Below, piece after piece: positions 7,676-15,300 of a stretch of 33,950 nucleotides of DNA. The position numbers and the translations under genes were made by a program. Below the pieces are notes generated by a model. It was given only the letters and a program-made list of their open reading frames with translations. It was not told where the DNA came from and made no database searches. The first letter of the stretch is position 1, and the number at the start of each line of letters is the position of its first letter. Source of the stretch: Gemmatimonadota bacterium (lineage in GTDB: Bacteria; Gemmatimonadota; Gemmatimonadetes; Gemmatimonadales; GWC2-71-9); the NCBI GenBank assembly GCA_022562295.1, contig JADFPO010000030.1, forward strand, positions 1-33,950, written 5' to 3'.

Positions 7676-7691
7676 AGCCAGAGCGGCTCTA
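7673..7691. terminator. Short hairpin shared by two convergent stop codons
   Basis: TAGAGCC (7673-7679) and GGCTCTA (7685-7691) form a perfect 7-bp stem around AGAGC. The TAG at 7673-7675 is the stop of the SulP gene, and the CTA at 7689-7691 is the stop of the - strand gene. There is no T run, so intrinsic termination is uncertain. It may protect or delimit both 3' ends. Confidence 0.45.
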
Positions 7692-8573
7692 GCGGCTGGT
7701 CGAGGAGTCGCGGCCCGCCACCAGCCCGCGCCGGATGCGTTCGCGCTCGCGCTCCTTGAGCCGGCGGGCACGGAGCTGGTCGATGTATCCCCGAAAACTC
7801 TCCAGCCGGTCCATGTCCTGCGCTTGTCGCACGATCTGTTGCCGGACGTCAGCCAACCACCGGGCCTGCTGCATCTGCTCGTAGTTGCCCTGGGGCAACC
7901 CCGGTAGGTAACCCAGCAGTATGGTCGGAATCTTGACGGGCCCGAGGTGAATGAACATCGGGTCTACGCCCCACTGTTGCCCTCCCGCAGTGAAGACCCA
8001 GCGGGGAATCCCCTCCTGCATCAAAGAATCGAGAAGCAGGCTGTCGAGCATTTCCACCACCCGTAACGCCAATTGTGCCTCGAGCGGGCCCCACTCGCCC
8101 CCGCCCCCTTCCGAAAGGAACACCTGGGGTGGCCCCTGCCACACGCTGCCGTCTCCGAACGTCGGGCCGATGCGTCGGCGAGTACCCACCACGATCGCGC
8201 CCGGAACGGTGGTGATCGCTCCTGGAATCCCAATGGTGAGAGACTCGGGAGCCGAGATCGGCGTACGGGCGCCACCCCCACCCCAAGGCTCGATCAACAC
8301 CGGCGCGATGCTCACCCGACCGAGAGTCCCCGCCGCATCCGCCTCAGCGAGCTCAACCCCCCCCGCCACAAGGTCGCCGAGCCTCATGGTAAACTGACGG
8401 GGCGGATCGGTGGGATCTTCGAACAGGCGCACCAGCCTGACCTTCCGGTCAGGATCAGGTGCGTGAGTGCTCACCCACACCAAAGCGCCCAGAAACACGA
8501 CGTGGACGGCCACGCTGGCCGCGTACCACCTCGCTTCGAAACGGGGGGCGCGAGGGGGAAGCAGACTACGCAC
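7689..8573 (-). CDS. Membrane-anchored protein of unknown function (last gene of the eight-gene chain)
   Basis: The 294-residue product is not recognised as a named family. A basic N-terminus is followed by one membrane span (about 17-35, YAASVAVHVVFLGALVWVS), like the N-terminal anchor of TonB-type proteins, but no TonB C-terminal domain is seen. The middle is Gly- and Pro-rich (EPWGGGGARTP, FLSEGGGGEWGP). A segment 'IPRWVFTAGGQQWGVDPMFIHLGPVKIPTILLGYLPG' looks like a folded core. The C-terminal 60 residues are charged and probably helical (RLKERERERIRRGL). The GTG start overlaps the stop of the upstream dapL-like gene by 8 nt, which supports translational coupling. It is most likely anchored in the inner membrane with the bulk outside. 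Confidence 0.75.
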   Translation of the reverse strand: MRSLLPPRAPRFEARWYAASVAVHVVFLGALVWVSTHAPDPDRKVRLVRLFEDPTDPPRQFTMRLGDLVAGGVELAEADAAGTLGRVSIAPVLIEPWGGGGARTPISAPESLTIGIPGAITTVPGAIVVGTRRRIGPTFGDGSVWQGPPQVFLSEGGGGEWGPLEAQLALRVVEMLDSLLLDSLMQEGIPRWVFTAGGQQWGVDPMFIHLGPVKIPTILLGYLPGLPQGNYEQMQQARWLADVRQQIVRQAQDMDRLESFRGYIDQLRARRLKERERERIRRGLVAGRDSSTSR

Positions 8574-9756
8574 GACGCCCGGTCGCGGTGAATCCGTCCA
8601 ACACCCGGCTCATTCTGACGGCAGCCTCCCGAAGCCTCTCGGGCTCGACGATAAATGACAGTCTCACGAAACCTTCTCCTCCTCCACCAAACACCGATCC
8701 CGCCAGGATAACAAGGCCCTCCCGCTCCAGCAGCGCGCTCGCAAGCTCCCCGGACGTAATCCCTTCCGGCACGGGAACCCATAAGTACATCGTGGCCGGG
8801 GGCGGCGCGCAGGAAATGCCAACCTCGTGAAGCGCCGTGACCAGCGAGTCCCGTCTCACCCGGAATCCCTCGCGCACCGGCTCGAGCAACTCCTCCGACC
8901 GGTCGATCACGGCTGCGCCGGCCTGTTGCACGGCCAGGAACGGGCCGGTATCCACGTAGCTCTTTACTTTGGATAGCCCTTCTATCAGCCGCTGGTTCCC
9001 AACGGCCCATCCCAGTCGCCATCCGGTCATGCCAAAACTCTTCGACAGCGAGTGGAATTCCAGCGCCACGTCGCGCGCGCCGGAAAATTCGAGAATGCTC
9101 GGGGCCCGATAGCCGTCAAACGTCAGCTCGGCGTAGGCATTGTCGAAGGCGAGCACGATTCCGTGTCGCCGACATGCGGCGATGGTCCGCTCCAAGTATG
9201 CGTGCGGGGCGATCGCCGCCGTCGGATTGTTGGGGTAGTTGAGAAAAACCAGCTTCGCGCGAGCGAGCCGTTCAGGAGGGATTTCCTCCAGCTCCACGAG
9301 AAAATCCGCTTCCGGCCGCAGGGGAACGATCTCCACGTCAGCTCCGGCGAGTATCGCGCCGCCGAGGTACGCGGGATAGCCCGGCTCCGGCACGACGCAC
9401 ACGTCTCCTGGGTCCAGCACCGCAAACGGCAGATGTGCCAGTCCGTCCTTCGATCCGATCAACGGGAGGACTTCGGTCATCGGGTCGACCTGGACGTTGA
9501 ACCGTCGCTGCATGTAACGCGCCACGGCCTCTCTGAACTCGACCGATCCCAATTGAAAGGCATACCGACTCGCGTCGCGCTGCTGCGCCGCGCGATGCAA
9601 CGCTTCCACTGCGATCTCCGGAGGAGAAATGTCAGCGTCTCCGGCGCCCAGATCGATGACATCCACGCCTTGGGCGATGAGTTGCCGCTTTCTCTCGGCG
9701 ATCGCGGCCACCGCATAAGTGGGAAGCCGGGCAACGCGCCGGCTGGTCTCGATCAT
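8566..9756 (-). CDS. dapL: PLP-dependent class I/II aminotransferase, LL-diaminopimelate aminotransferase-like
   Basis: A 396-residue fold-type I aminotransferase. Visible motifs are 'LIGSKDGLAHLP' (99-110), 'NYPNNPTA' (173-180), 'FDNAYAELTFDGYRAPS' (204-220) with D205 and Y208 for the cofactor, the Schiff-base lysine K239 in 'HSLSKSFGMTGWR', R247, and the substrate-carboxylate Arg in 'GFVRLSF' near the C-terminus. The GSKxG motif plus 'NYPNNPTAA' and 'ALEFHSLSKSFGMTGWRLG' match the DapL group that makes LL-diaminopimelate from tetrahydrodipicolinate for lysine and peptidoglycan. Related alanine/aspartate aminotransferases share much of this, so the exact substrate is less sure than the family. 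Its ATG overlaps the DinG-like stop by 4 nt. Confidence 0.8.
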   Translation of the reverse strand: MIETSRRVARLPTYAVAAIAERKRQLIAQGVDVIDLGAGDADISPPEIAVEALHRAAQQRDASRYAFQLGSVEFREAVARYMQRRFNVQVDPMTEVLPLIGSKDGLAHLPFAVLDPGDVCVVPEPGYPAYLGGAILAGADVEIVPLRPEADFLVELEEIPPERLARAKLVFLNYPNNPTAAIAPHAYLERTIAACRRHGIVLAFDNAYAELTFDGYRAPSILEFSGARDVALEFHSLSKSFGMTGWRLGWAVGNQRLIEGLSKVKSYVDTGPFLAVQQAGAAVIDRSEELLEPVREGFRVRRDSLVTALHEVGISCAPPPATMYLWVPVPEGITSGELASALLEREGLVILAGSVFGGGGEGFVRLSFIVEPERLREAAVRMSRVLDGFTATGRRA

Positions 9757-12266
9757 GTACGGGCTCCCTCACGATGCATGGCAAAGAACTCCCGTGCCGC
9801 CGCTCGCACCTCACGCCACGTTCCCACCACGCGCCGGGCATCGGGAAGCGATCGAATGATCTTCTTGCCATAGTGTCGGTTCAACACGCGCGGATCCAGC
9901 AGCACCACCACGCCGAAGTCGCTGGTCGACCTGATCAGGCGCCCAAACCCCTGCTTCAGCTTGAGAGCGGCGTTCGGCAGGAGATAGTCCATGAAACCGT
10001 CGCGGCCGCTCTCCTGGATCTGCTCGAGCCGCGCCGCCGTCACGGGCTCGCTGGGCACCTTGAAGGGGAGCTTCGCGATGACGAGCGCCCGGAGCGCCCG
10101 GCCCGGCACATCGACTCCCTCCCAGAAAGAATCGGTTCCCATCAGAATAGCCGAACCGGACTCCCGGAACCGGCGCAACAGCCTATCACGCTGGCCGTCT
10201 CCCTGTACCAACAACGGCCAGCGGCTGCCTATCCCGTCGCGCACCAGTTTGGCGGTGCGCCGCAGCGCCGCATGACTGGTGAACAGCACAAACATGCCCC
10301 CATCCGATGCGTGCGCGAGGTCGATGACGACGGAAGCGACGGCGCTATCGTGGCCCGCCTGGTCGCGGCGCGGCTCGGGAAGATCTGTCGGGATCCCGAA
10401 CAGGCACTGTTGCTGATAGTCGAACGGAGAGGGCAGCGTTTCTTGAAACCGGATTCGCGAGGGCGGCAAGGACAGGCCCAGACGGGTCTTGATGAAGTCG
10501 AAATCGCCCCCCGTGGAAAGAGTGGCGCTCGTCAGGATCACGCTGTCCACGCGATCGAACAACGCATCCTTGAGGATGGGAGCCAACTCCAGCGGGACGC
10601 TGGTCAAACCGATGGGAAACGGAAGCGGGCCAACCGCCTTTTTCCCCCGTTGCTCGATCCACCGGACGGTCGAGGCTCCCGGCTGGGGCCTCAGGGTGAA
10701 GAGCATGCCGTCTCGAGCGGCACCGAGTCGGCGCACGACTCCCCGCAGCTCGCCCAACAGCTGCGAGCGGCGGTCCTGCTCTTCGTCCAGTTCCATCCGG
10801 TCCGCAACCGTCTCGACGCGGTCGCGCAAACGCTCCAACACCAACACCAGGTTGTCGAGGGCTACGCCCAAGCCTTGCGGCCACACGGGATCGTCAGCGA
10901 ACTCGTCCGTCAGGCGGAGCACCTGTTCGCGCTTGTCCAGGAGCAGGTCGGCCAGCAGTCCGAACACGCGTTGCGCGTGGATTCGCGCGTCGTTCACGGC
11001 GGGGAAGACGTCGGTTCGCAACAACTCGACCGACGCCAAGCTCAGCGAATCGCCGCGACTGCGTAGCTCCGCGGTCAGGGTGGGAATGAGACCCTTGCCA
11101 CTGCGTTCCAGCCGCCCGAGAAGACGCGTCACCCCGTGCCACGTGACATGATGCCCGAGGTGCTGCGCGGCGGTGTCCTCAAAGTGGTGCGCTTCGTCCA
11201 GCACCAGGCGCCGGTACGGCGGCAGGACGGCGGTGTCTTGCCAGTTTTCCGTGTTGCGGCGCACGGCGAGATCGGAGGCGAGCAAATGATGGTTCACGAC
11301 GACCACATCGGCGGCGGCGGCGGCGCGTTTGGCGCGGAACAAAAAGCACGCGCCGAACTGCGGACAGGCCTCTCGGGTGCACAGGTCCGCTTCGGCGGCT
11401 ACCTCGTCCCACACCTCCGACGACGGTTCGGTCGTGAGATCGGCGAGCGAGCCGTCCGTGGTGTGCCGCGACCAATCCACGAGCGCTTGAAGCTCCTCGG
11501 CCCGTTCGTCCTCCAGCAGCGACCCCTGTCCCCGCTCGGCCAGCGACAGGCGCTGTAAGCAGAGATAATTGCGCCACCCCTTCAGCAGCGCGTACGTGGG
11601 GGGGGCTTGCGGCTCCTCCGTGGACCGCGCGAGCAATGGCAAGTCCTTCCCAACGAGTTGCTCCTGCAAGTTGATCGTGTTGGTCGATACGACCGTCCGC
11701 TCTTTGTTGAGCCGCGCCCACTCGATGGCCGGCACCAGGTAGGCGAACGACTTGCCCACCCCGGTTCCGGCTTCCATCAGCGACACGCCCCCATCGTTGT
11801 ACGTGTCCGCGACGAATGAGGCCATGTCCCGCTGGCTCGGACGATCTTCGTACTGTCGCAGTACGCGCGCGACCGGCCCGTCTCTCCCGAGGAGGTCTGC
11901 CACGTCGGGGGCATCCAACAGCTTCAACGCCGGCGCACGCGGCACCTCCACCACGACATAGGCAGACGTGGCGTCGTTATCCACGATAGCGAAACCGATA
12001 CCGGCATCGTGCAGCCGTGCCGCTATGGACAGGTCTGCTTGGGACGGCTCCAGCACCCCATTGGGATGATTGTGGATCAACATCTCGCCACGGCTCGCCA
12101 CCCCGGGCAATGCCAGCACGGTTTCGACCGTGCCCCGTGCGACCGGGCGGGCGGACACGATGACGCCGTCGTCATCGACCTCTGCAACGAAGGAGACTTC
12201 GCGACCCCCGGCGGCAGCGATCTCCTTGCGAACAGATTCGCTGACATCGGGGCGAAGACGATTCAC
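9753..12266 (-). CDS. DinG/XPD-type Fe-S helicase with N-terminal RadC-like JAMM domain
   Basis: This 837-residue superfamily 2 helicase has Walker A 'EAGTGVGKS' (165-173), 'DEAH' (357-360), 'TSATLS' and a C-terminal block 'GTDSFWEGVDVPG' ... 'QGFGRLIRS' typical of DinG/XPD. Four cysteines between Walker A and DEAH (C236, C296, C301, C307) fit a 4Fe-4S cluster. It should unwind DNA 5' to 3' in the cytoplasm, probably in repair or replication. Unusually, residues 1-110 form a RadC-like JAB/MPN domain: 'ARGTVETV', then 'HNHPNGVLEPSQAD' with H65, H67, S75 and D78 in the H-x-H-x7-S-x-x-D metal pattern. Many DinG proteins instead carry a DnaQ-type exonuclease or nothing at this end. The ATG overlaps the upstream stop by 4 nt, and its own stop overlaps dapL by 4 nt. 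Confidence 0.9.
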   Translation of the reverse strand: MNRLRPDVSESVRKEIAAAGGREVSFVAEVDDDGVIVSARPVARGTVETVLALPGVASRGEMLIHNHPNGVLEPSQADLSIAARLHDAGIGFAIVDNDATSAYVVVEVPRAPALKLLDAPDVADLLGRDGPVARVLRQYEDRPSQRDMASFVADTYNDGGVSLMEAGTGVGKSFAYLVPAIEWARLNKERTVVSTNTINLQEQLVGKDLPLLARSTEEPQAPPTYALLKGWRNYLCLQRLSLAERGQGSLLEDERAEELQALVDWSRHTTDGSLADLTTEPSSEVWDEVAAEADLCTREACPQFGACFLFRAKRAAAAADVVVVNHHLLASDLAVRRNTENWQDTAVLPPYRRLVLDEAHHFEDTAAQHLGHHVTWHGVTRLLGRLERSGKGLIPTLTAELRSRGDSLSLASVELLRTDVFPAVNDARIHAQRVFGLLADLLLDKREQVLRLTDEFADDPVWPQGLGVALDNLVLVLERLRDRVETVADRMELDEEQDRRSQLLGELRGVVRRLGAARDGMLFTLRPQPGASTVRWIEQRGKKAVGPLPFPIGLTSVPLELAPILKDALFDRVDSVILTSATLSTGGDFDFIKTRLGLSLPPSRIRFQETLPSPFDYQQQCLFGIPTDLPEPRRDQAGHDSAVASVVIDLAHASDGGMFVLFTSHAALRRTAKLVRDGIGSRWPLLVQGDGQRDRLLRRFRESGSAILMGTDSFWEGVDVPGRALRALVIAKLPFKVPSEPVTAARLEQIQESGRDGFMDYLLPNAALKLKQGFGRLIRSTSDFGVVVLLDPRVLNRHYGKKIIRSLPDARRVVGTWREVRAAAREFFAMHREGART

Positions 12267-13555
12267 GTCTTCAGCTCGCGCTTCTTTGCGGCAGGAAAGA
12301 GCACGTTGTTGAGAATCAAACGGTACCCCGGCGAGTTGGGGTGGAGGGAGAGGTCGGTCGGGGGATCACCGATCCGGTGTTGCGGGTCTTCCGGATCGTG
12401 GCCGCCGAGAAACGTCCAGGTCCCGGAGCCGTACTCTCCGTGAATGTACTTGACCCACGGCGCGCCGTCTTCGTAAGCGAGCACGGTCACATTGGGCTTG
12501 AGCCGGTCGCGCATGAAGGACGTCGTCAATCCGTAGAAGTCCGGTATGACCGTTCGGTGATTTTGAACCAGCATAGTCGGTACCGGATCGATCTTGGCGC
12601 TGAAGTTGAACAGGGTCGATACGCCGAGGGGCTGCCGTTTGGGCGGATTGTTGACCTGGTGCCCGTCGACGTTCGAGAAGCTAGCCGTAGCGGGTGACCG
12701 CTCGAGCCGAACCTGACGGAACGCGAACGACTGGTCCCATCGGAGTTTCGACGAGGCGTCGGGATCCATCGGCGTCCCATCGGCGTACTGTGCCGCAACG
12801 TCCACACCCTCGGCCGCCAAGGCGATCTCGAGTGTCTCCGTGGCGGTGCACATCGCAAACAAGAAACCGCCCTCATCCACGTAGCTACGGATTCCCTGTC
12901 CTACCGCTTTCTTGAGGTCGGCCACCGAACTGAAGCCCATCGTGCGCGCCATGCGCTGGTTGCGCTGCACCATGTCGGTGAGCCAAGGTGTTCCGCTGTA
13001 CGTCAAGTAGAACTTGGAGTATTGCCCGGTAAAATCTTCGTGATGCAGGTGCAACCAGTCGTAGTCCTTCAACTTCCCACCGAGCACCTCGGCATCCCAA
13101 AAACGATTGTACTCGATACCGGCATACTCCAAAGCCATGCGAACTGCGTCGTCCCACGGCGTCGCGTTGGGCGGGACGTAGACCGCAACCTCGGGCGCCT
13201 TCTCGAGAGGCACCGCATCCATGTTGTTGGCCGCGATGGTCCCACGCACGTTGATAATCTCGGTATCCGTCATTTGAATGGCCGAGATGCCTTCGAGCGC
13301 GGCTTCGCGCTGCGTCGTCGAATCGAGCGGAAACAGGAAGCTGCCGCCCCGAAAATTCAACAACCACTCCGCACTGACCCCTCGTTGGATGGCGCGATAC
13401 GTCAGACCGTATGCCTTGAGGTGATTCGTTTGATCTGCATCCATCGGAACGAGCAACCACGTCGCCGCATGGCGTGAGCGGCCGCGGAAAGCGCCGAGCC
13501 CCGCCACCGATGCGGCGATGCCACCGACCTTCTCGACAAACGCGCGACGCTTCAT
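12263..13555 (-). CDS. Tat-exported conserved protein, family often mislabelled 'asparagine synthetase B'
   Basis: The 430-residue protein begins 'MKRRAFVEKVGGIAASVAGLG', a twin-arginine signal (RRAFVEK) with a hydrophobic stretch. Conserved-looking blocks are 'LLVPMDADQTNHLKAYGLTY', 'EWLLNFRGGSFLFP', 'YDWLHLHHEDFTGQYSKFY', 'GGFLFAMCTATETLEIALAAEGVD' and 'LHPNSPGYRLILNNVLFPA' at the C-terminus. From memory these match a family common in Bacteroidota that automatic pipelines name asparagine synthetase B, yet no AsnB N-type glutaminase or synthetase motif is present. The Cys in 'FAMCTATE' within a Rossmann-like context could indicate a class I amidotransferase-like fold. True function is unknown. 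I chose ATG 13555 because it overlaps the TPR stop by 4 nt and gives the Tat signal; the open frame up to 14161 only shadows the TPR gene. Confidence 0.85.
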   Translation of the reverse strand: MKRRAFVEKVGGIAASVAGLGAFRGRSRHAATWLLVPMDADQTNHLKAYGLTYRAIQRGVSAEWLLNFRGGSFLFPLDSTTQREAALEGISAIQMTDTEIINVRGTIAANNMDAVPLEKAPEVAVYVPPNATPWDDAVRMALEYAGIEYNRFWDAEVLGGKLKDYDWLHLHHEDFTGQYSKFYLTYSGTPWLTDMVQRNQRMARTMGFSSVADLKKAVGQGIRSYVDEGGFLFAMCTATETLEIALAAEGVDVAAQYADGTPMDPDASSKLRWDQSFAFRQVRLERSPATASFSNVDGHQVNNPPKRQPLGVSTLFNFSAKIDPVPTMLVQNHRTVIPDFYGLTTSFMRDRLKPNVTVLAYEDGAPWVKYIHGEYGSGTWTFLGGHDPEDPQHRIGDPPTDLSLHPNSPGYRLILNNVLFPAAKKRELKT

Positions 13556-15300
13556 GTCTGCGGCACTCCACCGCGTATGCGATCCATCAGGCGGCGGGCC
13601 ACCGGCACGACGGCACTCTCCGGATAGGCAAGGATCAGCGTCTCGAGGCGATCGCGGGCCGCATCCTCTCGGCCGAGGGTCAGGTACACGCGAGCGAGAT
13701 GATACGCTGCCGCCGGCGATGACGCCGACGCCGAATCGGACGCGATTGCACCCAACAAATCCCTTTCGGCCGCCTCCATATCTCCTCGCTCGAACGCGAG
13801 GCGGCCGGCAAACAAGAGCACTCCCGCCCGGCCACCATGAGTCGGAAGTCCACCGGCTGCAGCTTCTAATTCGCGCACCGCGACCGCGGTGTCGCCTCGG
13901 GCGAGATGATGCAGCGCTTTTCCAACAGCGGGCGCCGAGTCGGGGCCGATACTCTGCAGCAGCGCGAGCATTACCGTCCGTTCGGTAGCTTCCTCGCGCG
14001 TACCAGCGCGAGGGCCGGCACCGCGAAACAGGTCGGTGGCGCCCAGCAGATCGCCGCGATACACCGCAATCCAGCCCCGAACCGCCAGCACGCTCACGGT
14101 GGAATCGTCCTCGAGCGCGGCCTCGGCGCGATCGAGGGCGTTCTCGCGGACCCAGGCCCACGCAATCGCCACGCGCAGCTCGCCGGCGTCATCGACCGTG
14201 AGACGGTCCTTCCAATCGCGGAAACGCCGCTCGGCCTCCTCCACCCGGCCCGATTGCGCCATGACGGCAATCAAAGTCGCAACCGCATTTGCACCAGACC
14301 CCGTGCCGGTCCCGTCTCCCTGAGCAATGCGCTGGAGCATGCGCTCCGCCGCCTCACGCTCTCCGGCATCCGCGAACGCCCGCGCCGCTTCTATCCGTGC
14401 GCGTTGCGCGGCGGGTCCGAGGGCGAGGTCGGCGAGGCGCTCCAACGCGAAGCCTCGAGCACGGGCGCCTTGTGGCGACCGTACCAACGCCGCCCGGTCC
14501 GCAAACCGTCGCAACAGCGGCACCGCGCGCTGAGGATCTTCGGGAAGCGACCGATCGAAGAGGGCCCACGCTTCGGCGGGCCGGCTCCATGCCACCAGCA
14601 GGTCGGCGGCCATGCGACCACCGAGGTGATCCCCACGGTCCCGCGTGAGTTCGTCGATTATCGATTGTCGTGCGTCCAGCGGCGCCTGAGTCAGACTCGT
14701 AACCGCGGCGGCGGAGAGCGAGTTGTTTTCGCCGGCGGCGGTTCGCCAGTGGCGGGTTGCCGCTGCCCAGTCAGCATCCAGCACCGCCAATTCCGCCAGA
14801 TCTTGGGCGAGGGCAATCCCGCCGATGCGGCGTGTTCCTTCCTCCAGAACCCGGCGGGCACCCTCCACGTCGCCGGTCTTGACCAGCGCGTTCGACCACT
14901 CACGATACGGTTCGGGATTGCCAGGCATTGCTGATACCCAGTCACGACCCGCCGCGGCTAGCCCATCGGGACGATCCAGTTGCGCCCAGACCCTGAGCTG
15001 CAGCGACCGCACGGACCGATTTTGTGGCTGCAGCACCAGTGCGGAGTCGACGTACGGCATGATGGAATCGAGCTTCCCGATAGGAAGCAAAACCCTTTCG
15101 AGACCGAGTAACGCGGAGAGATTGACGGGACTCCGCGCTAGGATACCGCCATAGCGCTGAGCGGCGACCTCGTAGTTTCCGCGACGCTCGAACTCGAAGG
15201 CGTCGCCGAGGTCGTTGGACGTGCTTTGTGCCGCGAGGAGCGCCGGCAGCACCGTGAGCGCCGCCGCGACGCCGCCGTTACGGCCGACGGCGCGCTTCAT
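13552..15300 (-). CDS. Secreted TPR-repeat protein
   Basis: A 582-residue protein with a cleavable signal peptide (AAALTVLPALLAAQ, about 11-25) followed by an all-helical, Ala/Leu/Arg-rich body. TPR-like pairs are clear at about 32-105 ('FEFERRGNYEVAAQRYGGILARSPVN', 'VDSALVLQPQNRSVRSLQLRVWAQL') and at the C-terminus ('AYHLARVYLTLGREDAARDRLETLILAYPES'), with degenerate repeats between. It should act in the periplasm as a scaffold for protein-protein contacts. It overlaps the DUF4175 gene by 23 nt and the next gene by 4 nt. With DUF4159 and DUF4175 proteins in the same unit, it is probably part of an envelope complex. No enzymatic motif is seen. Confidence 0.85.
   Translation of the reverse strand: MKRAVGRNGGVAAALTVLPALLAAQSTSNDLGDAFEFERRGNYEVAAQRYGGILARSPVNLSALLGLERVLLPIGKLDSIMPYVDSALVLQPQNRSVRSLQLRVWAQLDRPDGLAAAGRDWVSAMPGNPEPYREWSNALVKTGDVEGARRVLEEGTRRIGGIALAQDLAELAVLDADWAAATRHWRTAAGENNSLSAAAVTSLTQAPLDARQSIIDELTRDRGDHLGGRMAADLLVAWSRPAEAWALFDRSLPEDPQRAVPLLRRFADRAALVRSPQGARARGFALERLADLALGPAAQRARIEAARAFADAGEREAAERMLQRIAQGDGTGTGSGANAVATLIAVMAQSGRVEEAERRFRDWKDRLTVDDAGELRVAIAWAWVRENALDRAEAALEDDSTVSVLAVRGWIAVYRGDLLGATDLFRGAGPRAGTREEATERTVMLALLQSIGPDSAPAVGKALHHLARGDTAVAVRELEAAAGGLPTHGGRAGVLLFAGRLAFERGDMEAAERDLLGAIASDSASASSPAAAYHLARVYLTLGREDAARDRLETLILAYPESAVVPVARRLMDRIRGGVPQT

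Noticed and set aside
9774-11066. 430-codon open frame on the + strand
   Set aside because: It is antisense to the DinG-type helicase, has no recognisable motif, and shows Arg/His/Gln-rich shadow composition.
13556-14161. N-terminal extension of the Tat-exported protein
   Set aside because: The extension is Arg-rich and overlaps the TPR gene. ATG 13555 gives a Tat signal and a 4-nt stop/start overlap.
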